From Gammaproteobacteria bacterium (GTDB lineage: Bacteria > Pseudomonadota > Gammaproteobacteria > Chromatiales > Chromatiaceae), in the NCBI GenBank assembly GCA_009929855.1, contig RZZN01000011.1, positions 1-64,000 of the forward strand: a stretch of 64,000 bases of DNA. Direction: 5' to 3'. The position numbers were made by a program, and so were the translations under genes. Below the pieces are notes generated by a model. It made no database searches and was not told where the DNA came from. It worked only from the letters and a program-made list of their open reading frames with translations. Within the stretch, counting starts at the first letter, position 1; each line of letters begins with the position of its first letter. Shown here in pieces: positions 25,536 to 35,666 of this stretch.

Positions 25536-27823
25536 CCGACCCAGGGCAGGACAGCAGGCGTCTGCATGTCTTGGGGCAGTCCCTGTTCGTCAACGACTTG
25601 CCGCTTCCGCCCAATACATTGCACGCGGCACCGGTCCCCGCGCCGATCGCCCATGGACAGGTGCGTGGACTCGACCCGCATCCGGCACTGGCCCTGCCCG
25701 GGGTCAGGGCAGTGATCACCGCCGCGGACATCCCGGGGGAGAACCAGATCGGGATCCAGGTCGATGATGAGCCACTGCTGGCAGAGGACCAATTCTGCTA
25801 TGCCGGCGAGACCCTGGCCCTGGTGGTGGCGGACGACCCGGACACCGCCCGCGCTGGCGTGGCGGCGGTGGGTTTGGACCTGGAGCCCTTGCCCGCCATA
25901 CTCGACCCGCTGGCCGCCAAGGCCGCGGGCGCACTCCTGCTGCCGCCCCGTCGCTTCGTCTCGGGTGACCTGGATCGGGCCTGGGGCGAGTGTGTCGCAA
26001 GCCTGTCGGGTCGGATCCTGATCGGCGCTCAGGAGCATCTCTATCTGGAGACCCAGGCCGCCCTGGCGATCCCGCGCGAGGACGGCGGGATGCTCGTGTA
26101 TACCGCCACTCAGAGCCCGAGCGCCGCGCAAGCGGCGGTGGCGCGGGTGCTGGGGTTGCGGATGCATCAGGTCGAGATCGAGGTGCGCCGGCTCGGCGGC
26201 GGTTTCGGCGGCAAGGAGAGTCAAGCCACCCGCTTCGCGGTGCTCGCGGCCTTGGCCGCCAAGCGACTGGGGCGACCGGTCAAGCTGGTGCTGCGGCGTG
26301 ACGAGGACATGACCCAAACCGGCAAGCGCCACCCCTATTGCGCCGACTTTCGCATCGGGCTGAGCCGAGAGGGGCGCATCCACGCCTACGCGGTCGAGCT
26401 CTACCAGAACGCCGGGGCCTACAGCGACCTGTCGCCGGCGGTCCTCGCCCGGACACTCTTGCACGCGAGCAATGCCTACGCCATCCCGCATCTCAAGGCC
26501 ACCGCCTGGAGCTGCCGCACCCATCTGCCACCCTTCACCGCCATGCGGGGCTTCGGCGCGCCCCAGGGTGTCTTGGTGCTGGAGTGCGCGATCGACCGGC
26601 TGGCGCGGCAATGCGCGATCCCGGCCGCGACCATTCGCGCCCGCAGTCTGCTGGCCGAGGGTGATCGCTTTGCTTTCGGCATGCCGGCGGTGCGCTGTCG
26701 CGCGCGCGCCTGCTGGGAGCGCGCGCATGCGGACTACGACCTGACTGGCTGGCGGCAAGCGGTCACGGCATTCAATGCCGCCCATCGACTGGAGAAGAAG
26801 GGTCTGGCCTGCATGCCGATCGCCTTCGGCATCTCCTTCACGCACATCCCGCTCAACCAGGGCGAGGCACTGATTCATCTCTACCGCGATGGCAGTGTCG
26901 GGGTCTCGGCCGGCGCGGTGGAGATGGGCCAGGGGGTCGACCGCAAGCTGCGGCGGGTGGCCGCACAGACTCTGGGGCTGCCGGAGTCACTGATCCGGAT
27001 CGAGAGCACCAATACCACCCGCACCGCCAACCTCTCGGCGAGTGCCGCCAGTGTCACCGCCGATCTGCATGGCCACGCGGTGCGGATCGCTTGCGAGACC
27101 TTGCGCGCGCGGTTGCTGGAGCTGGCGGCGCGCCTGTTGGGCGAGCCAGTGCAGACACTGCGCCTGGACTCAGGGGTGGCGCGCGCCGACTCGGCATCAG
27201 CCGCCATCCACTGGGTGGCGCTCCTGGAGGCGGCCTATGCGCAGCGGATCGGCCTCTCGGCCCAGGCCCACTATGCCGCCCCCGGTCTCTTCTTCGACCC
27301 GGAGCGCGAACAGGGCAGTCCTTTCGTTTACCATGTCTATGGCGCGGCCATCTGCGAGGCGACCCTGGACGGTCTGCGTGGCACCTATCGCATCGATCGG
27401 ATGGCGGTGGTGCACGATGTTGGGCGCAGCCTCGACGCCGAGATCGATCGTGGACAGGTGGAAGGCGCCATCGTGCAGGGCATCGGCTGGTTGACCTCGG
27501 AGGAAGTACGCTTCGATCCAGAGGGCCGGCTGCTCACCAGCCGCCTGTCCACCTACAAGCCGCCGGACATCCATGCCGCCCCCGAGATCCTGGTACACTT
27601 CCTGGAGGACGTCCCGGAGCCCGCTGGCCTCTTGGAGGCCAAGGCGGTGGGCGAGCCGCCATTCCTCTATGGCATTGCCGCCTGGCTGGCCCTGATCGAG
27701 GCGATGCACGCCTTGCGACCCGATCGCGACATCCAATGGGTGACGCCACTGACCCCCGAGCGAGTGCTGATGGCACTCCATGGCGAGGACGAGGATGCCA
27801 ACCGCGGCGACCCTGCATACTGA
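25532..27823 (+). CDS. xdhB: xanthine dehydrogenase-type molybdopterin subunit
   Basis: 763 aa. An N-terminal a/b hammerhead region is followed by the molybdopterin-binding part: RRLGGGFGGKESQ near 228, AMRGFGAPQG near 335, EMGQGVDRKLRR near 468, and the active-site glutamate in LEAKAVGEPPFLYG near 705. This is the usual set for xanthine dehydrogenases (type B large subunit), so a purine or related heterocycle is the likely substrate. Cofactor insertion factors (XdhC type) are absent from the window. It is coupled to xdhA by ATGA and overlaps or abuts the GNAT gene downstream. Related molybdenum hydroxylases act on nicotinate or quinolines, so the exact substrate is open. Confidence 0.88.
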   Translation: MTDPGQDSRRLHVLGQSLFVNDLPLPPNTLHAAPVPAPIAHGQVRGLDPHPALALPGVRAVITAADIPGENQIGIQVDDEPLLAEDQFCYAGETLALVVADDPDTARAGVAAVGLDLEPLPAILDPLAAKAAGALLLPPRRFVSGDLDRAWGECVASLSGRILIGAQEHLYLETQAALAIPREDGGMLVYTATQSPSAAQAAVARVLGLRMHQVEIEVRRLGGGFGGKESQATRFAVLAALAAKRLGRPVKLVLRRDEDMTQTGKRHPYCADFRIGLSREGRIHAYAVELYQNAGAYSDLSPAVLARTLLHASNAYAIPHLKATAWSCRTHLPPFTAMRGFGAPQGVLVLECAIDRLARQCAIPAATIRARSLLAEGDRFAFGMPAVRCRARACWERAHADYDLTGWRQAVTAFNAAHRLEKKGLACMPIAFGISFTHIPLNQGEALIHLYRDGSVGVSAGAVEMGQGVDRKLRRVAAQTLGLPESLIRIESTNTTRTANLSASAASVTADLHGHAVRIACETLRARLLELAARLLGEPVQTLRLDSGVARADSASAAIHWVALLEAAYAQRIGLSAQAHYAAPGLFFDPEREQGSPFVYHVYGAAICEATLDGLRGTYRIDRMAVVHDVGRSLDAEIDRGQVEGAIVQGIGWLTSEEVRFDPEGRLLTSRLSTYKPPDIHAAPEILVHFLEDVPEPAGLLEAKAVGEPPFLYGIAAWLALIEAMHALRPDRDIQWVTPLTPERVLMALHGEDEDANRGDPAY

Positions 27824-28694
27824 TCCAGTGAGCACCACGAGCCTGCGTCTGCGCGCGGCAACCGCCGCCGACGCCGAGACCTGCGCTCGGATCGCGCATG
27901 CCGCCTTCCTCGACATCGCGCAACGTCATCAATTGCCCGCGGACATCCCGACACTCGACCTGGCCGTGCGCCTGTTCGGCCACTGGATCACACACCCGAA
28001 TTTCCATGTGATCGTCGCCGAGCTGGCGGGACGCCTGGTCGGTAGCGTCGTGATCGATGAGCGCGCTTGCATCGCCGGCCTGGGACCCTTCACGGTCGAG
28101 CCCGCCCTCCAGAACCGCGCGCTGGGGCGCCAGCTCACCCAGGCCGTGGCGGCCCGTCTGGCCGAGCGCGCCGCGCGCGGGGCGCGGCTGGTGCAGGCCC
28201 CGCACAATTTCACGACCCTGAGTCTCTGTATCCAGGCGGGGTTCGAGGTCCGCGAGCCCCTGGTCTCACTGCAGGGCGCGGCCTTGGGGATCAGCCTTCC
28301 CGGCCATGTCGTACGGGTGGCGACCCTGGATGATCTGGCGGCCTGCAACAGGCTGTGCCAGCAGGTGCACGGCCATGACCGCGGCGGCGAGCTGGCCGAT
28401 GCCATCAGCACGGGGCGTGCCCGCCTGGTCGAGCGGGATGGGCGGATCAGCGGCTACGCCAGCGAGATCGGCTTTGCCGGCCATGCCGTGGGAGAGACCA
28501 ATGCCGATCTCCAGGCACTGATCGGCGCGGCCACTCACTTCAGTGGCCAAGGCTTTCTACTCCCGACCCGCAACGGCGAGCTGTTCCGTTGGTGCCTGGG
28601 ACATGGGCTGCGCATCATGCAGTCACTGACCCTGATGAGCATCGGGTTCTATCAAGAGCCGCGCGGCGCCTTCCTGCCCTCGATCGCCTACTGA
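27795..28694 (+). CDS. GNAT-family N-acetyltransferase (two-domain)
   Basis: 299 aa from ATG 27795, which has GAGG six bases upstream and overlaps the end of xdhB by 29 bp. GTG at 27828, just after the xdhB stop, is the alternative and would start MSTTSLRLR. An N-terminal GNAT domain is seen at about 20-145 (LRLRAATAADAETCARIA, then LGPFTVEPALQNRALGRQL for acetyl-CoA binding). A second degenerate GNAT-like half follows (VRVATLDDLAACNRL to the end). The substrate is unknown. The position inside the xdh unit suggests a role with the same substrate or cofactor, which is inference. Confidence 0.78.
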   Translation: MPTAATLHTDPVSTTSLRLRAATAADAETCARIAHAAFLDIAQRHQLPADIPTLDLAVRLFGHWITHPNFHVIVAELAGRLVGSVVIDERACIAGLGPFTVEPALQNRALGRQLTQAVAARLAERAARGARLVQAPHNFTTLSLCIQAGFEVREPLVSLQGAALGISLPGHVVRVATLDDLAACNRLCQQVHGHDRGGELADAISTGRARLVERDGRISGYASEIGFAGHAVGETNADLQALIGAATHFSGQGFLLPTRNGELFRWCLGHGLRIMQSLTLMSIGFYQEPRGAFLPSIAY

Positions 28695-28714
28695 CACACG
28701 CGGAGGCCATCACC

Positions 28715-29335
28715 ATGACCGGCATGCTCGGCCAGATCAAAGACAGCATCCAAGACGCCCGTGGCGGCAAGCTGATCTTCATCGCGCATTGTCTGCTCAA
28801 CCAGAACGCCTGCGTGCGTGGCCTGGCGAGCCAGCCGGCGGTCATCCGTCCACTGCTCGACCGGCTACTCGAGCATCAGGTCGGGATCCATCAGATGACC
28901 TGCCCAGAGGTCAGCTATCTGGGCTCGATGCGTTGGGGGCAGATCAAGGCGCAGTATGGAAGCCCCATGTTTCGCCGGCATTGCCGCCAGATCGCCCAGA
29001 TGGTCTGCGACCATATCCAGACCTATCGCGACACTGGCCACCGGGTGATCGGCATCGTGCTGCGCGACGGCAGTCCAACCTGCGGTCTGCGCTGCGCGGC
29101 GGTGAGTGCCGATGACGATCAGGTTTGGGGTGGCATGGTGTGGAATGCCTCGCCGCGACAACGCTTCGGTGCGACGCCGGGTGTCTTCAGCGAGGAATTA
29201 CAGGCTGAGATCGGCGCCCGCGAGGGGTTTTCGGTCCGCCTGCTCGCCCTACCGGAAGTGCCCGAGGCAGGGTCGTTCGAGACCGCCCTGGAAGAGATCG
29301 AGCAGGCGCTCGAGGCAGACTCAACACCCGCATGA
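28715..29335 (+). CDS. TudS-related (DUF523-like) putative desulfidase
   Basis: 206 aa from ATG 28715 with a strong GGAGG eight bases upstream. Three conserved cysteine contexts match the TudS/DUF523 pattern: IAHCLLNQNACVRG, MTCPEVSYLG and RDGSPTCGLRC. In TudS three cysteines hold a [4Fe-4S] cluster that removes sulfur from 2-thiouracil. The longer insert and motif order resemble the CD3072-type TudS-related group. It is the last gene of the plus-strand xdhA-xdhB-GNAT unit, 20 bp after GNAT. Its end overlaps the convergent lipoprotein gene by 15 bp. Desulfuration of a thiolated base before or after hydroxylation by the Xdh-type enzyme would explain the clustering; that is inference. Confidence 0.75.
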   Translation: MTGMLGQIKDSIQDARGGKLIFIAHCLLNQNACVRGLASQPAVIRPLLDRLLEHQVGIHQMTCPEVSYLGSMRWGQIKAQYGSPMFRRHCRQIAQMVCDHIQTYRDTGHRVIGIVLRDGSPTCGLRCAAVSADDDQVWGGMVWNASPRQRFGATPGVFSEELQAEIGAREGFSVRLLALPEVPEAGSFETALEEIEQALEADSTPA

Positions 29336-29857
29336 TCCTGTGAGCATCAGATCGGTCTGCCGTCCGCCGGACTCCACCCGCACCTGCGCCTCATAGTCGA
29401 GTGTCTCGCACTCGTAGTAGGCTGGGCAGCGATCGCCCGCGCTCAGCCTGACGTGCGCGGTGACACCCGAGCCGCGATAGGTGCACTGGTGCCGATCACA
29501 GCTCGGCGATGGTTTCATCACGACATCACCTGAATCGATGTTCATCACGGCATCGCCGCTGCTCATGTCGATGAAGAGGAGCACCGGATTGGGCGCGCCG
29601 CGCCCACTCATGAGCGCGCGGCCGAAGGTGCAGCGACACCCCTCCGAGCGCAGACGCGCATCGCGCACCGCGCCCAAGATCAATCCCGAGGGCGGCGTCG
29701 CGGTCGAGGGCCGCGTCACCGTTGCGCCCGGCCCAGTGACGACGGCGCCGCCGGGTGAGGAGGATTTGCCGCCACAACCGGCGAGCATGAAGAGCGTGAT
29801 CGAGAGTACGACCATGACGACCGCGGCGGCCATGGGTGTGTTGTCCGGATGAGGCAT
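29321..29857 (-). CDS. putative lipoprotein, cysteine-rich
   Basis: 178 aa. A hydrophobic leader ends in the lipobox LAGC at about residues 25-28 (ITLFMLAGCGGKSSS), so the mature N-terminus would be lipidated and exported. A Gly/Pro/Thr-rich linker (to about 60) follows. The rest holds eight cysteines in pairs (GCRCTFG, SCDRHQC, RCPAYYEC, GSCGC), suggesting disulfides or metal binding. No family is recognised. ATG at 29833 is an alternative start. It is convergent with the TudS-like gene. Confidence 0.65.
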   Translation of the reverse strand: MPHPDNTPMAAAVVMVVLSITLFMLAGCGGKSSSPGGAVVTGPGATVTRPSTATPPSGLILGAVRDARLRSEGCRCTFGRALMSGRGAPNPVLLFIDMSSGDAVMNIDSGDVVMKPSPSCDRHQCTYRGSGVTAHVRLSAGDRCPAYYECETLDYEAQVRVESGGRQTDLMLTGSCGC

Positions 29858-29987
29858 CAGGGTCTGGGCCGAGTGGTTGATACTTGAGTCAGGCGCGCGG
29901 CCAGGGAGTCGTGCGGGATCGCGCGCGCCTGGACCAGTTTAGATGAAGGCTTGCGAAAGCGTAAAGCGCGCCAGGCGTTTCGCCAGA

Positions 29988-30118
29988 GGATTCGGGGCAT
30001 CCTCGACCCGAGGAAGGATGCTCGCGACACGGATCCCGAGGCCGAGCGCGCATGGCGTCGGCGGTCTGGGCGGATGGCGTGGGAAGATCCTCACTCGGGG
30101 CCGGGAGGCCCCGACTCC
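29988..30118. repeat. single 131-bp inverted-repeat element
   Basis: This copy begins GGATTCGGGGCATCCTCG and ends GGGAGGCCCCGACTCC, the same length (131 bp) as the copies in the array at 18716. It carries the internal marks TCGCGACACGGATCC and GATCCTCACTCGGGG. It is more diverged than the array copies. Its right end lies one base before the stop codon of the GAF-PAS-PAS gene. The flanking 29858-29987 stretch has no gene. Confidence 0.85.
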
Positions 30119-30119
30119 T

Positions 30120-31712
30120 TTAGTGCCCAGCCTGGCGGCTCAAATCCGCGACCATCGCGAACGATCCGATCCGGACTCCCTCGGCATCGAACAATGGACT
30201 CGCATGCATCAGGCAAGGCACCTGGGTTGCGTCAGGGCGAAGCAAGGCGATCTCGTAGGCGCTTCGCTCGCCCTGCTCGCGGCGCTGCATCTGCTCGCGC
30301 AGGATGACCCGATTGGCATCGTCCAGGAATTCGAAAACGGTTCGACCCAGGATCTCCTCGCGCGGTCGGCCCAGAATGGTCGTCATCGCTGGATTGAGAT
30401 CCTGGGTCCGGGCCTCGGTATCGATGACCCAGATGCCCTCGTTGGAGGTCTCGAAGATGGTGCGCAGCTTCGCCTCGCTCTCCATCAGCTGACGCTCGCG
30501 TCGCGCCAGCGCGCGCCGGGTCTCCATATCCTCGCCGATATCGCGAAAGCTCGTCACCGCACCGCTCGCGACCCCGTTGCGCATGACCGGGCCGACCCGG
30601 TATTCGACCGCGAGCGCCGACCCATCCTTGCGCCAGAAGACCTCGCCCTCGACTGTGCGGATCTGACCGTCGCGTAGACATCGGGCGATCACGCACTCCT
30701 CGGGTGGATAGACCCGACCATCCGGGTAGTGATGGTGGGTCAGCGCATGCAGTGACTGGCCAAGCAGCTCGCACTCCTCGAAGCCGAGCATCTCCAGGGC
30801 CGCCGCGTTGGCGAAGGTGACACGGCCGTGTGAATCCTGGCCGATGATGCCCTCGCGCACGCTGGCGAGGATTCGCCCCTGGAGCTCTTCCATCGCGCGA
30901 TAGCGGGCGAATTCATCCAGTGTGCGCAGCTTCGCCACCAGCACATCCAGACTGAGCGCCACCACCGGCAGGACCTCATCGAGCAGACCACTGATCTCCT
31001 CTTGGTCGTGCGCATCGAGCGCGCGCATCAAGGCCAGCTCGACCACCCCCGGCACCCGCTCCCCCGTCAGGATGGGCGCGATGACAAGGCTCAGGGGCGT
31101 GCTGCTCAGGGTCGCGCTCTCGACCCACAGCCAGTCCTGGGCCTGACCGGCGCAGATCAGGACCCGACGCTCGCGCACCGCCTGACCGGCGAGACCCTCG
31201 CCAGGCGCGTAGGCCGCGGTGAAGGCGGGGCTGGCGCCAGTGGCATAGCTGGCGGTGAGCTGATACGCGCCCCCGGGAGATGATTGATGATGAAACACCC
31301 CGGCCTTGGCATCGAGTCGACGGCAGATCTGCTCCAGGAGCTTGATGCCAAAGGCCTCCAGTGTCTCCAGACCCTGCAGGCTCAGCGCGAGATCCTTGCC
31401 GAAATGCTCGATCTCAGCGCGCGCCGATTCGCGAGCGGTCGCCGCGCGGGCCGCGGTTTCAGCCTCGCGCATGGCCGCGCGCAGGCCTTCCTCACGCCGT
31501 TTGGCGGCACTCCACAGCAGGGCGAAGAGCAGGGCCGTGCCCAGTGCCCAGACCCCCAGGGCCACCCGTCTCTCGGCCGGCGCCTGCGCCGGATTGACCG
31601 ACGGGCCGGATGGCCAGGCCAGGGCCGGCTCGGCGATGTCTGCCGCGGGTAGGCTCGCGGGGATCAGCAGAACGGCCAGACCGAGCACCGCCAGCGCCCC
31701 TGATCGCCTCAT
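30120..31712 (-). CDS. membrane GAF-PAS-PAS sensory protein without output domain
   Basis: 530 aa. A signal-like helix (4-24) and a second helix (about 50-70) anchor it. A short coiled coil is followed by a GAF domain (about 110-260, with [20 protein letters not shown]), a PAS domain (about 280-400, with [10 protein letters not shown]-type pattern) and a second PAS (about 405-525, with [19 protein letters not shown]). The protein stops right after the last PAS strand with no kinase, GGDEF or other effector. The start overlaps the stop of the hybrid kinase gene as ATGA, so it probably works with that kinase. The 131-bp element begins one base after its stop codon, so loss of a former C-terminal domain is possible. 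Confidence 0.8.
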   Translation of the reverse strand: MRRSGALAVLGLAVLLIPASLPAADIAEPALAWPSGPSVNPAQAPAERRVALGVWALGTALLFALLWSAAKRREEGLRAAMREAETAARAATARESARAEIEHFGKDLALSLQGLETLEAFGIKLLEQICRRLDAKAGVFHHQSSPGGAYQLTASYATGASPAFTAAYAPGEGLAGQAVRERRVLICAGQAQDWLWVESATLSSTPLSLVIAPILTGERVPGVVELALMRALDAHDQEEISGLLDEVLPVVALSLDVLVAKLRTLDEFARYRAMEELQGRILASVREGIIGQDSHGRVTFANAAALEMLGFEECELLGQSLHALTHHHYPDGRVYPPEECVIARCLRDGQIRTVEGEVFWRKDGSALAVEYRVGPVMRNGVASGAVTSFRDIGEDMETRRALARRERQLMESEAKLRTIFETSNEGIWVIDTEARTQDLNPAMTTILGRPREEILGRTVFEFLDDANRVILREQMQRREQGERSAYEIALLRPDATQVPCLMHASPLFDAEGVRIGSFAMVADLSRQAGH

Positions 31713-34700
31713 GCGTCGATCCTCAGGAGTGCCTCGACGAGCGCCTGTGCCTGCTCGAAGTCGAATTCATCCACCGCTCGCTCGAGCATCGCAACCCGTG
31801 CCGGCGGCACGGCGTGCCGCAATCGAGCCGCCAACTCGGCGAGACAGTCGCGGGCCTCGCCCGATCCGCTCGTCAGATGTTCGAGCAGCTGTTCAAGACC
31901 GGCGCGCAAGGGGGCCAGACGCGCCGCATCGACAGGCTCCTCGACCCTGTCGACTGATGCCTCGGAGACAGGCACCATCCCCAGGGCGGTGGCAATCGCG
32001 CTGATCTGTCGTGTCAGGATCTGCTCGAAATCGGCCAGGCTGGTCTCGAGCGTCCGCGCATCGGTGCCGGCTTGCAGCTGCCGCTCCAAGACTGTCGCGG
32101 CCTCGCTGAGCGCAGCGGCGCCGAGGTTGCCCGCCACTCCACGCAGGGTATGCAGGGTCTGCAAGGCCAACCCGCGGTCAGCATCGGCCAGCGCTTGGCG
32201 CACGATCCGCGCCGCCTGCGACTGGTTGTCGACGAACATGCGCAGCAGCTTGAGATAGATGAGCGGCTTGTTGGCCACGCGCGCCAGTCCCTCGGCCAGG
32301 TCGAGACCCGCGATCGCGGCTGGGAGCGGATGCTCGGCCGGGGCCGCGAGCAGTTGCACCTCCTCGGTGGCGTCACCCCAGCTGCCCGACTCATCGGTCG
32401 GCATCCCCCAGTGCACGACACAGCGATAGAGCGTATCCGGATCGATCGGCTTGGTGACCTGATCATTCATGCCCTCGGCAAGACAGCGCGCCTGCTCCGA
32501 GGCCATCGCGTGCGCGGTCATGGCGATGATCGGGAGCCTATCGAAGCGGGCATGGCGGCGGATCTCCAAGGTCGCCTGATGACCGTCCATCACCGGCATC
32601 TGGATGTCCATGAAGACCAGCGACCAGGGCAGCGGGTCGGATGCCGCCAAGAGCCTGTCGACCGCCTCACGGCCATTGGCGGCGACATCGACATCGACCC
32701 CGGCTGCGTTCAACAGCTCGATGGCGACCTGTTGATTGATCTCATTGTCCTCGACCAGTAGGACACGGATCCCCCGACCCGCCAAACCGTGACGGTCGCC
32801 GGTTGCGTGACCCTGCTCGGTCAGCCTCCCCCGCTCCTCCGGGGCCAGGCTGCTGATCACCGCGTCCCACAGCAGGGACTGGGTGACCGGCTTCGACAAG
32901 AAGGCACCGACAGCGAGCGACTCGGCCTCCTCGCGGACATCCTCGACGCCGAACGCGGTCACCATGACCACATTCGGTTGACCAGCGAGGAGCGGCATGG
33001 CGCGCAGCCGTCGGATCGTCTCGATGCCACCCATGACCGGCATGCGCCAGTCCATGAAGATGAGCTTGTAGGGATCGCTCTCATCGGCCTGCTGCACAGC
33101 GATCAGACACTCCTCGCCCCCACCGACCGCGGCGACGCGCATCCCCAGACCCGTGACCTGCTCGGCGAGGATCTCGCGCGCCACCGGGTTGTCGTCGACG
33201 ATCAGAGTGCGCAGCCCCTTGACCGAGACAGGGATCACGCGGCGTTTCACCTCCTTGCCGATCCCAAGCCAGATCAAGAACTTGAACTGACTCCCAACAC
33301 CTGGAGTGGATTCCACCCAGATACGCCCATCCATCATCTCCACCAGCCGCTTGCAGATGGTCAGACCGAGACCGGTTCCGCCATATTTGCGCGTGGTGCT
33401 GCCATCGACCTGGCCGAACGGCTGGAACAGGCGGCTGGTCTGCTCGGCGTCCATGCCGATTCCGCTGTCCTCGACCGCGACCGCGAGCTCGATCCGCTCC
33501 GGCATTCGGGAGGCCACGGCGATGTCGATCTTGATCTGGCCGGTGGGGGTGAACTTGACCGCGTTGTTGACCAGGTTGGTGAGGATCTGCGCGACCCGCA
33601 ACGGGTCGCCGACCAGATTGTCCGGGACCTCGGGCGCGACGTGCATCAACAGCTCCAAGCCCTTTTCATGCGCCTTCAGACCGACCACCGTGGTGACATT
33701 GCCGAGCACGTCATCGAGCCAGAAGGGGATGCGCTCCAGCTCCAGCTTGTCGGCCTCGATCTTGGAGAAGTCCAGGATATCGTTGATCACGCCCAGCAAG
33801 GAGGTACCAGCCCCATTGATCTTCTGGACATAGTCACGCTGCTTGGTGCTCAGGTCGGTCTTGAGACAGAGATGCGACAGACCGATGATGGCGTTCATCG
33901 GCGTGCGGATCTCATGGCTCATATTGGCGAGGAACATGCTCTTGGCCTGGGTCGCCGCCTCGGCCTGGGCGCGCGCGCTCTCCAGCTCGGAGGACTTGGC
34001 GCTGATCTCGGCGTTGGCCGCGAGCAATTCCTCGCGCTGGCGCAGCAGCTCGTCCTGCTGCTTGCGCATCTCATCGCTGGAGGCCTTCAGCTTGGCGGTC
34101 TGTTGCTCGAGGATCTCGGCTTGGTGACGGGTCTCGTCCAAGAGCTGACGGGTGCGCTGATTGCGCTCGAAGATCTCGAGATTCATCGCCAGTGGGCCAA
34201 GCAGATTGTCGACCAGCTCGCGCCCACGCGCATCGAAGGGGGTCAGCGCCGCCAATTCGACGACCGCCAGCACCTGACCATCCGGACCGAGCACCGGTGC
34301 GGCCAGCAGGGCGCGTGGCACCGCCTCGCCCAGCCCGGAGCTGATCCGCACATAGTCCGGGGGGATCTCGCTGATCTCGATGGGCTGTTTCTCGCGCGCA
34401 CACTGGCCCACCAGTCCCTCGCCCGGACGAAAGCGCGTGGCCAGACCCTTGCGCTGGCGGTAGCCGTAGCTGCCCACCAAGCGCAGCGCTTCCGTGCGTG
34501 GATCGAAATGGAAGAAGACGCCAATCTGGGCGCCGACCTGTGGGGTCAGGCGAGCCATCAACACTCGGGCGAAATCATCGATGCTCTGCTGCCCTTGCAG
34601 CGCAGCGGCGATATCGGCGAGCTGGGTCTTGATCCAGGCCGAGCGCTCCTGTGCCTGCGCCGCTAGGCGCAGCGTGCCGAGCGCGTCGGTCATGGCGCCG

Positions 34701-35449
34701 ATCTCGTCGCGACGACGCTGCGCCGGCAGTGGGGTATCGAGCTCGCCGGTGGCGATGCGTCCCATGGCCGCGGTGAGGATGCGGATCGGCCCCAGCACGG
34801 TGCGATACAGGGCCAGGGTGATCAAGCTGATCACCAAGAGGGTCAAGGCGTTGCCGAACAGCACCCAGCGCTGCGTCGCGGCGTGCAGCGCGCCAGCCTG
34901 CAAGGTGGTCTGCTCGGCGCCACGCTGATTGAACTCGAGCAGCGCTTGCATGGCGCTGGTGGCCTCCTGGTAGAGCGGCTCGATCTCGCCCTGCAAGAGC
35001 CGGAATGCCTCCGTCTGCCGATCCGCGTTGGAGAGCGCGAAGACCGGGGCGAGGCGATCCTGGAAGCGGTCGAATGCGCTGGTGAAGCGCTGCGCCAGGT
35101 CCATCTCGGCAGGGTCGACGACGGTCGCCTTGAAACCGATCCAGGCCCTCGTGATGCGATCGTTCTGTGACTCGATCGCCTGCTCCCGACTCGCCTTCTC
35201 AGGCGCCGTCGGCGCCAGCAGATGACCGTTGAGCTTACGCCGCTGCTCGGACAAGGCATCGCGCACCTCGTTGAGATGCCGTATCGCGGTGAGCCAGTTG
35301 CCATAAGTCTCCTCGACGGCCTCGTTGATGACGGCCAAGCGCGAGAACGCCAGGAAGGCATTGCCCAGGACCAGGAGCGCGACCAGACTGACCGCCAAGA
35401 GCAGCTTCTTAGTGATGGAGAGATTGTTGAGCGAGGCGATGACGGACAT
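31709..35449 (-). CDS. hybrid sensor histidine kinase: HAMP, GAF, HisKA, HATPase, two REC, HPT
   Basis: 1246 aa from ATG at 35449. Two membrane helices (about 12-32 and 195-215) flank a helical periplasmic domain, and a HAMP follows. A GAF domain (about 285-430, [20 protein letters not shown]) leads into a coiled coil. Phosphoacceptor His512 lies in [11 protein letters not shown]; the HATPase has [13 protein letters not shown]. Receiver 1 has [10 protein letters not shown] and MDWRMPV; receiver 2 has [11 protein letters not shown] and [10 protein letters not shown]. The HPT domain has His1100 in [14 protein letters not shown] full phosphorelay is therefore encoded in one chain. It is coupled by ATGA to the GAF-PAS-PAS protein, whose GAF resembles its own. 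It diverges from tolC. The signal sensed is unknown. Confidence 0.9.
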   Translation of the reverse strand: MSVIASLNNLSITKKLLLAVSLVALLVLGNAFLAFSRLAVINEAVEETYGNWLTAIRHLNEVRDALSEQRRKLNGHLLAPTAPEKASREQAIESQNDRITRAWIGFKATVVDPAEMDLAQRFTSAFDRFQDRLAPVFALSNADRQTEAFRLLQGEIEPLYQEATSAMQALLEFNQRGAEQTTLQAGALHAATQRWVLFGNALTLLVISLITLALYRTVLGPIRILTAAMGRIATGELDTPLPAQRRRDEIGAMTDALGTLRLAAQAQERSAWIKTQLADIAAALQGQQSIDDFARVLMARLTPQVGAQIGVFFHFDPRTEALRLVGSYGYRQRKGLATRFRPGEGLVGQCAREKQPIEISEIPPDYVRISSGLGEAVPRALLAAPVLGPDGQVLAVVELAALTPFDARGRELVDNLLGPLAMNLEIFERNQRTRQLLDETRHQAEILEQQTAKLKASSDEMRKQQDELLRQREELLAANAEISAKSSELESARAQAEAATQAKSMFLANMSHEIRTPMNAIIGLSHLCLKTDLSTKQRDYVQKINGAGTSLLGVINDILDFSKIEADKLELERIPFWLDDVLGNVTTVVGLKAHEKGLELLMHVAPEVPDNLVGDPLRVAQILTNLVNNAVKFTPTGQIKIDIAVASRMPERIELAVAVEDSGIGMDAEQTSRLFQPFGQVDGSTTRKYGGTGLGLTICKRLVEMMDGRIWVESTPGVGSQFKFLIWLGIGKEVKRRVIPVSVKGLRTLIVDDNPVAREILAEQVTGLGMRVAAVGGGEECLIAVQQADESDPYKLIFMDWRMPVMGGIETIRRLRAMPLLAGQPNVVMVTAFGVEDVREEAESLAVGAFLSKPVTQSLLWDAVISSLAPEERGRLTEQGHATGDRHGLAGRGIRVLLVEDNEINQQVAIELLNAAGVDVDVAANGREAVDRLLAASDPLPWSLVFMDIQMPVMDGHQATLEIRRHARFDRLPIIAMTAHAMASEQARCLAEGMNDQVTKPIDPDTLYRCVVHWGMPTDESGSWGDATEEVQLLAAPAEHPLPAAIAGLDLAEGLARVANKPLIYLKLLRMFVDNQSQAARIVRQALADADRGLALQTLHTLRGVAGNLGAAALSEAATVLERQLQAGTDARTLETSLADFEQILTRQISAIATALGMVPVSEASVDRVEEPVDAARLAPLRAGLEQLLEHLTSGSGEARDCLAELAARLRHAVPPARVAMLERAVDEFDFEQAQALVEALLRIDA

Positions 35450-35584
35450 GGCGAACTCGAGGGCGAATGCCGAGCGATGGTCGACCCCGCTGGCCAACCG
35501 GGCGGGCCGTGCGCGGGCGAGCATACAGGATCGCACCAGAGCAAGCCAGAAAGCGCCCACCCGAGGCGGACGAGTGGCATCAAT

Positions 35585-35614
35585 TTGAGAGAGGACCGCC
35601 TTGTCCACTATACT
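35585..35614 (+). promoter_or_regulatory. sigma-70 promoter of tolC-aroC
   Basis: TTGAGA (35585-35590) and TATACT (35609-35614) are separated by 18 bases. Transcription would start near 35621, giving a 5' leader of about 46 bases before the ATG at 35667. It lies in the 217-bp gap between the divergent kinase and tolC genes. Confidence 0.6.
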
Positions 35615-35666
35615 TAGCCCTCGAAGCTCTGCGACTCTGCTCGCGGAGAAAACCAGGAATCCACTG

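Noticed and set aside
32789-34666. Long plus-strand open frame (625 codons) opposite the second hybrid kinase
   Set aside because: Same reasoning: antisense shadow with no motif, while the minus strand has clear HisKA, HATPase and receiver signatures.
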